NCBI GenBank assembly: GCA_002394965.1
Contig: DGVL01000154.1
Coordinates: 1-5,268, forward strand
Direction: 5' to 3'
Origin: Lachnospira sp. UBA4285
GTDB taxonomy: Bacteria > Bacillota > Clostridia > Lachnospirales > Lachnospiraceae
DNA length: 5,268 bases
Positions 1 through 4,560 of the stretch are shown here, in pieces. Under the pieces are notes generated by a model. The model saw only the letters and a list, made by a program, of their open reading frames with translations, had not been told where the DNA came from and made no database searches. Position numbers and translations under genes: made by a program. Numbering within the stretch: the stretch's first letter is position 1; each line of letters starts with the position of its first letter.

Positions 1-8
1 TCAGAACA

Positions 9-37
9 AGTATACAAACGCAGCCGCCAAATTTCAA
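9..37 (-). promoter_or_regulatory. Sigma-A-type promoter firing leftwards out of the window
   Basis: On the minus strand a -35 box TTGAAA (32-37, 5/6 to consensus) and a -10 box TATACT (9-14, 5/6) are separated by exactly 17 bases. Transcription would begin at about positions 1-3 and run left, so the promoter must serve a gene outside the window. It lies downstream of the acetyltransferase gene on the same strand, which suggests that the next gene has its own promoter and is not simply part of that transcript. The match is by eye only; the downstream gene is not visible. Confidence 0.6.
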
Positions 38-63
38 TTAAGCATACATGAAAAATGCCTTAA
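38..63. repeat. Imperfect inverted repeat between the acetyltransferase gene and the leftward promoter
   Basis: TTAAGCAT (38-45) is mirrored by ATGCCTTAA (55-63), giving an 8-bp stem with one unpaired C and a 9-base centre. The repeat abuts the -35 box of the leftward promoter and includes the TAA (60-62) that ends the extended acetyltransferase frame. It could be a protein-binding site for the leftward promoter or a weak hairpin at the end of the acetyltransferase mRNA. No T-run follows it in the minus direction, so it is not a convincing intrinsic terminator. Confidence 0.35.
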
Positions 64-101
64 CTCCCCGGGCGTATCACGAGCAGCAGCCTCTCTTTCC
101 C

Positions 102-758
102 CTAAAAGCTGCCGTCTGGCTCAAAGCCGCATGAAGCTGCAAGCGCCAGACTCGCCGTGTTGGCCGGATCAATGAGTGCGCAGAGCCTGGTGATTCCCTG
201 CTTTTCTGCGTAGAGAATGAGCGCCTTCAGGCACTCTCTGCCATACCCTTTTCTTCGCTCGCGCCGGATGATCTCATAGGAGACCATCACGCCTGCGCTG
301 TCAAAATCCCCGGAATAAAATCCCGCGCGCCCGATGAGCTGCCCGTCCGATTTCCGAAAGACAAGATACAACCCCAGCTCCAGCATCCCGTAAGCCCATT
401 TCCGGTAGCTTATGAATCTCTCATGGCGTCTCTCCCTGTCAAGGCCATGGTACTCATTGACCGCAGCAAACGGGCTGTCCACAGCCGCGTCGAGAGCGTC
501 AAGAAGTTCTGTCTCCTCTTCCAGCATCTCCCGCAGGCACAGGCGCCTGGTCACGGCAACCGTCACCGGAAGTCCTGCGTATCGCCTGGCCGCCGTATCC
601 AGAAGCTCTGGTGTTATCTGTTCCTCCGACTCAACGACATATACCGCCTGCCCGGAAAAAGACAGGCCGATGCCGATGACGGCCATGCCGGGAGAATCCG
701 GCAGCGCCCTGTCCGTCAGAAGAACAGGGCCAGATGGTGTCTGTTCGGTACGTCTCAC
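102..758 (-). CDS. GNAT-family N-acetyltransferase, probably truncated at the C-terminus
   Basis: This 218-residue cytoplasmic protein should transfer an acetyl group from acetyl-CoA to an unknown amine. The GNAT fold runs from about residue 70 (RRLCLREM, strand 1) to the end. The acetyl-CoA pyrophosphate loop is seen as RRKGYG (168-173, R-x-x-G-x-G), followed by the helix ECLKALILYAEK and the late strand/helix ALIDPANTASLALAASCGF. Residues 1-69 form an extra N-terminal segment (VLLTD, AVIGIG, then an ELLDTAARRYAGLP helix) resembling one that I recall before GNAT domains in Lachnospiraceae proteins. The start used is GTG at 756-758, with a weak AAGAG 7 bases upstream; the frame is open further upstream to a TAA but has no better start, and ATG at residue 25 is an alternative. 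The protein stops at TAG right after GFEPDGSF, where GNAT proteins usually have one more strand. Beyond the TAG the frame encodes GKERLLLVIRPGS and then TAA, which looks like that missing strand. The substrate cannot be told from sequence. Confidence 0.85.
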   Translation of the reverse strand: MRRTEQTPSGPVLLTDRALPDSPGMAVIGIGLSFSGQAVYVVESEEQITPELLDTAARRYAGLPVTVAVTRRLCLREMLEEETELLDALDAAVDSPFAAVNEYHGLDRERRHERFISYRKWAYGMLELGLYLVFRKSDGQLIGRAGFYSGDFDSAGVMVSYEIIRRERRKGYGRECLKALILYAEKQGITRLCALIDPANTASLALAASCGFEPDGSF

Positions 759-804
759 GTGTCTGCTCTTTTCAAAAAGTTCACTGTTCCCACCGGACTC
801 TCCG

Positions 805-813
805 TGTTATTAT
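805..813 (+). promoter_or_regulatory. Extended -10 promoter for the cyclophilin gene
   Basis: TGTTATTAT fits the extended -10 pattern TGnTATAAT with one mismatch in the hexamer (TATTAT, 808-813). The -35 position 17 bases upstream (TGTTCC, 785-790) is a poor match, as is often seen for extended -10 promoters. The predicted start near 820 would leave a leader of just over 20 bases that contains the ribosome binding site. Confidence 0.5.
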
Positions 814-827
814 CACTACATATATTC

Positions 828-833
828 AGGAGG
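828..833 (+). promoter_or_regulatory. Ribosome binding site that fixes the cyclophilin start
   Basis: A perfect AGGAGG lies 9 bases before ATG at 843. It decides the start in a reading frame that is open for some 140 codons further upstream by chance. Confidence 0.85.
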
Positions 834-842
834 TTATCTGCT

Positions 843-1367
843 ATGGAAACAAAAAATCCAGTTGTAACAATCACCATGGAAGACGGCGGCGTCATGAAGG
901 CGGAGCTGTATCCGGACATCGCCCCCAACACGGTGAACAATTTTATTAGTCTTGTGAAGAAGGGATTCTACGACGGCCTGATCTTTCACAGAGTCATCGA
1001 GAATTTCATGATTCAGGGCGGCGATCCGGAAGGCAGCGGAATGGGCGGCCCGGGCTACAGCATCCGGGGTGAGTTCTCATCCAACGGCTTCACCAATAAT
1101 CTGAAACACACCGCCGGCGTGCTTTCCATGGCGAGGGCAATGGATCCGGACTCTGCCGGCTCCCAGTTCTTCATCATGCACAAGGACTCGCCGTTCCTTG
1201 ACGGTCAGTATGCCGCGTTTGGAAAGCTCACGGAAGGCTTTGACGTTCTGGAGCGCATCGCGACGACCGCGACGGACTATAACGACCGCCCGAAGACTCC
1301 GCAGGTCATGAAGCATGTCACCGTCGAGACATTCGGACAAGATTACGAAAATCCGCAGACCTGCTGA
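843..1367 (+). CDS. Cyclophilin-type peptidyl-prolyl cis-trans isomerase
   Basis: This 174-residue protein catalyses cis-trans isomerisation of Xaa-Pro bonds during protein folding. It has no signal peptide or membrane segment, so it should be cytoplasmic. It is essentially a single cyclophilin domain of normal bacterial length. Visible landmarks are FHRVI (48-52, with the catalytic Arg50), FMIQGG (55-60, with Gln58), the glycine-rich GSGMGGPGY loop (64-72), MARAMDPDSAGSQFFI (96-111) and the FLDGQYAAFGK strand (118-128). The residue matching the cyclosporin-contacting Trp of human cyclophilin A is Phe118, as is common in bacterial cyclophilins. The start is ATG 843, supported by AGGAGG 9 bases upstream and by METKNPVVTI leading straight into the first strand. 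The gene is divergent from the acetyltransferase and convergent with the TPM gene. The 70-base gap after its stop holds a T-run (1370-1375) but no strong hairpin, so no clear terminator was found. I leave the symbol empty because ppiA/ppiB naming is ambiguous here. Confidence 0.95.
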   Translation: METKNPVVTITMEDGGVMKAELYPDIAPNTVNNFISLVKKGFYDGLIFHRVIENFMIQGGDPEGSGMGGPGYSIRGEFSSNGFTNNLKHTAGVLSMARAMDPDSAGSQFFIMHKDSPFLDGQYAAFGKLTEGFDVLERIATTATDYNDRPKTPQVMKHVTVETFGQDYENPQTC

Positions 1368-1437
1368 GATTTTTTCCGCAGCCTGTCGGATGTGACGCAA
1401 ACTCACGTTTCCTTAAAGCCAGGCGGCATAAAGGTTT

Positions 1438-2304
1438 TCAGAATCTTCCGGACGAACTGCCAAAATTCCCACCGCCTCCACCGGTAAAGGATCCCGAACC
1501 GCGCGATCCGGAGCCGGTGTTTTTTGGTGCCTGCCGGTGTACAACACTGGTCCGGAGATAGATGTCCTGCGAGCGCCGCAGATGGATGGAACCGCGGTCA
1601 GCGTAGTCAGCCGCTCCCGTTTCCATGCGGGATCTCTGCATGCCAAAAAGAATCACCATGACGATCACCGTGATGATGGAAGCGATGACAAGATCAGCGG
1701 CCAGATGTCTGGTGAGCCGGTAGGAGACAGACCGGTTCAGATAGTACTCACTGCGCTTTGAAAACGCCCGGAAGGCATCTGCAAATGCCGCGTGATCCTC
1801 CCGGCCGGCCCCGTATATTTTCTCTTCCGCCTTCTCCCGGATATCGTCGAGTTCACGCTGTCCCAGCGTCTCATATACACTTCCGCCGCTCACCACGGAA
1901 TCGCACCGCCCCAGGATATCGATTCCGTACACAATGCCGTCCGGCGAGCTGCCATTTTCCGTCCCCTCGGTGAAGTGCCCGCTCAGAATGTCGTCTGCGA
2001 GGTATTCGCGCAGCGCCGTTTCGTCCATTCCCAAATCTTGCGTCACACCGATGACAGGAACTCCGCAGCGCTGCGATGCGTCCGCCAGCAGACTCTCTAT
2101 TTCCTGTTCTTCTTCGTCCGTAAGCAGATCTGCGTCGTCTAACAGATAAACTGTTCCGGATATGTCTTTTGCATCTGTCAGAGAGACGGACGGGCTCTCC
2201 GTGCCCGCTGCCACCGCTTCAGGCAGAAACGCCACCAGAAGAACCGACAGAAAAAAAGCGGCACATATCGCCGGGACGCGATAGATTTTCCTGTATTTTC
2301 TCAC
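1438..2304 (-). CDS. Exported, membrane-anchored TPM-domain protein (YgcG-like)
   Basis: This is a 288-residue protein from the GTG start at 2302-2304. Residues 1-33 look like a signal peptide or signal anchor: basic MRKYRKIYR, a hydrophobic core ICAAFFLSVLLVAFL, and a possible AVAAG cleavage site. A TPM domain follows from about 50 to 185 (YLLDDADLLTDEEEQEIESLL, then VPVIGVTQD, DGIVYGIDIL and YETLGQRELDDI). A membrane helix spans about 201-221 (LVIASIITVIVMVILFG). The tail ends in Gly/Ser-rich low complexity (265-286), typical of this family. The TPM domain should therefore lie outside the membrane. Relatives have been linked to phosphatase activity or to photosystem II repair in plants, but the bacterial role is unclear. 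The start is placed at GTG because it overlaps the upstream stop as GTGA and has GGGAGGA 8 bases before it; a longer frame from ATG 2377-2379 would bury the signal peptide behind 25 extra residues. It is the second gene of an operon with the zinc-ribbon gene. Two cysteines in the exported domain (80, 134) could pair. Confidence 0.88.
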   Translation of the reverse strand: MRKYRKIYRVPAICAAFFLSVLLVAFLPEAVAAGTESPSVSLTDAKDISGTVYLLDDADLLTDEEEQEIESLLADASQRCGVPVIGVTQDLGMDETALREYLADDILSGHFTEGTENGSSPDGIVYGIDILGRCDSVVSGGSVYETLGQRELDDIREKAEEKIYGAGREDHAAFADAFRAFSKRSEYYLNRSVSYRLTRHLAADLVIASIITVIVMVILFGMQRSRMETGAADYADRGSIHLRRSQDIYLRTSVVHRQAPKNTGSGSRGSGSFTGGGGGNFGSSSGRF

Positions 2305-3380
2305 AGCAGCAGTCCTCCCAGCATCAGAGCGGCAAAAGTTCCCGCAAACACCGCCGCGCCGGTCCAGACGGATCGCCATGCGCTTACCGGACGATCCGCG
2401 ACAATCCTTCCTGTCTGGCCGTTCATCACGAAGGTAAACGGCTTTCCCCGGTATGTACAGTTCATCATCCAGACCGGGAAAAGTGCATACCGGCGCCGGA
2501 GCGGTGAGAGCTGCACTTGGCTGCCCAGCGGCACCACAGAACTGTATCCGCTGATCGTCCCCATAGCCATGGAAAGAATGCAGCTCTTCACCCTCTCCTG
2601 CGCGCGCGTGCTCACTTCTTCTGCATTCTGGTCATATCGCTGCGCCAGATACCCGCTCAGATATTCCGGTGCGAACTCCCTCACAGCCTCCATATTGAAG
2701 GGCTCCAGCTTGTCCATCTGTGTGTCATCCATGTTCCGGGCAGCGTCGGCTGGAATCCCCCGGAAATCCGCCTCCAGCTCGCGCACGCTGAGAAAGTAAT
2801 CCGTGAAAATATCTTCCCCGTCCGGCCGCGGGACGACTCTTGTCCGCGTGGCATTCGCCGTCACCCGCCCCTCAGCGTGATAGTCGTAGAGCCAGAACGG
2901 AACGTAGATGCCCGTCATTCGCTCCGTGATTGTTCTTGCCTTAAGTTCCCGCGGAGTCAGCGGTCCCTTCCCGGTCCAGTTCACATAACCTTCCACTGCC
3001 TTCTCCCTGGATATGGCAAAAGGGATGATAAGATCCGGCCTGTAGCGACCCTCGATCCGGTCTTCTATGAGCGTCGGGTTGCCGCAGTAGGCACAGCGGG
3101 TGGCTACGGTGTTCGGATCTGTCTCAAGCACCGCACCGCAGGACGAGCAGTGATAGATTTTCATATCCATCCCGCCGCGCTGCCGGTCTTCCTCCTGCCG
3201 GCTCTGCGTCTCCTGTCTGCCGCGCGGCTCCTGTTCCGCGGCATTCTGCTGCGTCTGCTCATAGTGGCGGTATGCATCCACCGTCATCTGCGTCCCGCAC
3301 TGTCTGCAGTGAAGCATCTGACTGTCCGCCGAATATTCAAGAGCAGCCCCGCAGTTCGGGCAGCGAAGAATTCCATCCAT
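2301..3380 (-). CDS. Double zinc-ribbon protein with C-terminal membrane helix, function unknown
   Basis: This 359-residue protein opens with a zinc ribbon (CPNCG at 7-11 and CRQCG at 25-29). A hydrophilic Gln/Arg/Glu-rich linker (about 40-70) follows, then a second zinc ribbon (CSSCG at 78-82 and CAYCG at 96-100), so all eight cysteines of two four-Cys zinc sites are present. The middle part carries the family-type strands IPFAISREKA, GIYVPFWLYDY and RYALFPVWMMNCTY, then FVMNGQTGRIVADRPVS. A single hydrophobic helix (about 340-359) ends the protein with almost no tail. With no signal peptide, the ribbons are expected in the cytoplasm with the tail helix in the membrane. Such proteins are usually annotated as zinc-ribbon or TFIIB-type zinc-ribbon proteins; I know of no demonstrated function. 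ATG 3378-3380 is chosen because GGAGG lies 8 bases upstream and a strong promoter precedes it. It is the first gene of an operon and overlaps the TPM gene by 4 bases, so the two products are probably made in step and may act together at the membrane (inference). Confidence 0.88.
   Translation of the reverse strand: MDGILRCPNCGAALEYSADSQMLHCRQCGTQMTVDAYRHYEQTQQNAAEQEPRGRQETQSRQEEDRQRGGMDMKIYHCSSCGAVLETDPNTVATRCAYCGNPTLIEDRIEGRYRPDLIIPFAISREKAVEGYVNWTGKGPLTPRELKARTITERMTGIYVPFWLYDYHAEGRVTANATRTRVVPRPDGEDIFTDYFLSVRELEADFRGIPADAARNMDDTQMDKLEPFNMEAVREFAPEYLSGYLAQRYDQNAEEVSTRAQERVKSCILSMAMGTISGYSSVVPLGSQVQLSPLRRRYALFPVWMMNCTYRGKPFTFVMNGQTGRIVADRPVSAWRSVWTGAAVFAGTFAALMLGGLLL
2313..2319 (-). promoter_or_regulatory. 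Ribosome binding site that sets the TPM gene's GTG start
   Basis: On the minus strand GGGAGGA sits 8 bases before GTG 2304-2302, inside the last codons of the zinc-ribbon gene. With the GTGA stop/start overlap this indicates translational coupling, and it argues against the upstream ATG at 2379. Confidence 0.8.
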
Positions 3381-3388
3381 TTCCGTTT

Positions 3389-3393
3389 CCTCC
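3389..3393 (-). promoter_or_regulatory. Ribosome binding site of the zinc-ribbon gene
   Basis: GGAGG on the minus strand, 8 bases before the ATG at 3380, supports that start. Confidence 0.75.
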
Positions 3394-3412
3394 GTTTTCG
3401 CCTGTCATCTTT

Positions 3413-3441
3413 ATTATATCGAAGACGCCTGCTCTTGTCCC
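3413..3441 (-). promoter_or_regulatory. Promoter of the zinc-ribbon/TPM operon
   Basis: On the minus strand a perfect -10 TATAAT (3413-3418) follows a -35 GGGACA (3436-3441, 4/6) with a 17-base spacer. The start would be near 3406, leaving a leader of about 26 bases that includes the GGAGG. Its -35 box touches the -35 box of the divergent aldolase promoter. Confidence 0.7.
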
Positions 3442-3470
3442 TTCCAATTTACAGACCGGATGTGTATAAT
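3442..3470 (+). promoter_or_regulatory. Promoter of the aldolase gene
   Basis: A perfect -10 TATAAT lies at 3465-3470. Seventeen bases upstream is TTCCAA (3442-3447), a weak -35 (3/6). The start should be near 3477, giving a leader of about 45 bases. The -10 is convincing; the weak -35 is surprising for a glycolytic gene and may mean that upstream contacts or an activator matter. Confidence 0.6.
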
Positions 3471-3507
3471 CAGGTTGTAACTTGTTTAGCTTTTAACAGG
3501 TAAGTAC

Positions 3508-3514
3508 AGGAGGG
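3508..3514 (+). promoter_or_regulatory. Ribosome binding site of the aldolase gene
   Basis: AGGAGGG, 7 bases before ATG 3522, is a near-ideal Shine-Dalgarno sequence and fits a highly translated glycolytic gene. Confidence 0.85.
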
Positions 3515-3521
3515 ATTTTCC

Positions 3522-4385
3522 ATGTTGGTTTCAGCTGAAGAAATGCTGATCAAAGCCAGAGACGGACACTACGGTGTTCCGCAGTTCAACATCAACAATC
3601 TTGAGTGGACAAAGGCAATCTTAAACGCATGTGAAGAAATGAAGTCACCTGTCATCCTCGGTGTTTCCATGGGTGCAGGCAAATACATGACCGGCTTCAA
3701 GACCGTCTCCGCGATGGTTAAAGCTATGGTGGATTCGCTTGGCATCACCGTACCGGTGTGCCTGCATCTGGACCACGGAACGTATGACGGCGCGAAAGCC
3801 TGCATCGAAGCCGGATTCTCTTCCATCATGTTCGACGGCTCCAGCCTTCCGATCGATGAGAACATCGCAAAGACGACCGAGCTGGTCTCCATCGCGAAGG
3901 AAAAGGGAATCTCCGTTGAAGCGGAAGTCGGCGCCATCGGCGGCGAAGAAGACGGCGTAGTCGGCATGGGCGAGTGCGCGGATCCGGAGCAGTGCGCGAA
4001 GATCGCTTCTCTGGGCGTGACAATGCTGGCTGCCGGCATCGGCAACATCCACGGCGTGTATCCGGCGAACTGGCCGGGCCTGCGCTTTGACGTACTGGAA
4101 GCTGTCCGCGCGAAGACAGGCAACATCCCGCTCGTTCTCCACGGCGGTTCCGGAATCCCGGACGACCAGGTACGCAAGGCGATCTCCATGGGAGTTGCCA
4201 AGGTCAACGTAAACACCGAGCTGCAGCTCTCCTTCGCCAAGGCGACAAGAGAGTACATTGAGGCCGGCAAGGACAAGATCGGCAAGGGATATGACCCGAG
4301 AAAGCTTCTGCTTCCGGGATACAACGCCATGATCGAGACCTGCAAGGACAGAATCCGCTGCTTCGGCTCTGACGGCAAGGCCTGA
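3522..4385 (+). CDS. fba: Class II fructose-1,6-bisphosphate aldolase
   Basis: This 287-residue cytoplasmic enzyme reversibly cleaves fructose-1,6-bisphosphate into dihydroxyacetone phosphate and glyceraldehyde-3-phosphate in glycolysis and gluconeogenesis, using zinc. It is a full-length TIM barrel. LHLDHG (81-86) carries the catalytic Asp84 and zinc ligand His85. EAEVGAIGGEED (133-144) carries the conserved Glu pair, GIGNIHGVYP (172-181) carries His177, and VLHGGSGIP (205-213) carries His207. NVNTEL (229-234) is the phosphate-binding segment. The LEWT near residue 28 and the ending CFGSDGKA resemble Fba of Streptococcus and clostridia, which favours true Fba over tagatose-bisphosphate aldolases (GatY/AgaY). 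Of 22 isoleucine codons 21 are ATC, a bias that fits high expression. The ATG has AGGAGGG 7 bases upstream. It appears to be a single-gene transcript, with its own promoter and a strong terminator at 4472-4500. No frameshift or missing active-site residue was seen. Confidence 0.97.
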   Translation: MLVSAEEMLIKARDGHYGVPQFNINNLEWTKAILNACEEMKSPVILGVSMGAGKYMTGFKTVSAMVKAMVDSLGITVPVCLHLDHGTYDGAKACIEAGFSSIMFDGSSLPIDENIAKTTELVSIAKEKGISVEAEVGAIGGEEDGVVGMGECADPEQCAKIASLGVTMLAAGIGNIHGVYPANWPGLRFDVLEAVRAKTGNIPLVLHGGSGIPDDQVRKAISMGVAKVNVNTELQLSFAKATREYIEAGKDKIGKGYDPRKLLLPGYNAMIETCKDRIRCFGSDGKA

Positions 4386-4410
4386 GACAGCGTTTAAAAC
4401 GCAGCCTGTC
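4386..4410 (+). other. Potential stem-loop just after the aldolase stop codon
   Basis: GACAG (4386-4390) can pair with CTGTC (4406-4410), and inside it CGTTT (4391-4395) with AAACG (4397-4401), leaving a 4-base bulge on the right arm. Further on, GCGCC (4416-4420) and GGCGC (4441-4445) can also pair. No T-run follows, so these are not terminators; they may stabilise the 3' end of the fba mRNA. By-eye pairing only. Confidence 0.3.
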
Positions 4411-4471
4411 AGAAAGCGCCTCCACCGCCAGGATGGCCGGGGCGCAAGAAAGTAATATGGTATATTTTCAG

Positions 4472-4500
4472 AAACGGCGTGGCTTTGGCCACGCCGTTTT
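4472..4500. terminator. Rho-independent terminator shared by convergent fba and nspC
   Basis: AAACGGCGTGGC (4472-4483) and GCCACGCCGTTT (4488-4499) form a perfect 12-bp GC-rich stem with a four-base TTTG loop. On the plus strand the stem runs into TTTT (4497-4500) and then CTGTT, as expected for terminating fba. On the minus strand it ends in TTT and then CTG, so it can plausibly stop nspC transcription too. It is the only strong terminator hairpin in the window. Confidence 0.9.
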
Positions 4501-4560
4501 CTGTTAGTGCATGGAGGAAAGCAGTCACCATTTGGCAGCCGCTGCTGTCGGATGGAATCT

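Noticed and set aside
809..814. GATAAT on the minus strand as a -10 box for the acetyltransferase gene.
   Set aside because: It overlaps the cyclophilin -10 on the other strand and has no acceptable -35 at 16-18 bases, so it is probably just the complement of that box.
423..842. An upstream extension of the cyclophilin frame that would give a 314-residue fusion protein.
   Set aside because: The extra 140 codons are antisense to the acetyltransferase gene and resemble no domain. A perfect AGGAGG before ATG 843 and a promoter at 805-813 place the real start at 843.
1368..1437. Possible terminator between the convergent cyclophilin and TPM genes.
   Set aside because: There is a T-run at 1370-1375 and weak pairs such as GTGA/TCAC (1392-1406), but no stem of useful strength placed before a T-run. 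I could not support a terminator call.
2517..3503. A 328-codon open frame on the plus strand, opposite the zinc-ribbon gene.
   Set aside because: It is the antisense shadow of a gene with clear zinc-ribbon motifs. Its product is rich in Arg, His, Pro and Leu with no recognisable domain, it runs into the fba promoter, and it has no proper RBS or promoter.
3471..3521. A riboswitch or regulatory hairpin in the aldolase leader.
   Set aside because: The leader is only about 45 bases. The one possible stem (CTTGTT at 3481-3486 with AACAGG at 3495-3500) is short, contains a wobble pair, and resembles no known riboswitch.
3569..4378. A 269-codon minus-strand frame covering most of fba.
   Set aside because: It arises from the strongly biased third positions of the aldolase gene (ATC, GGC and similar codons). 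The product is low in sense and the aldolase on the other strand is unmistakable.
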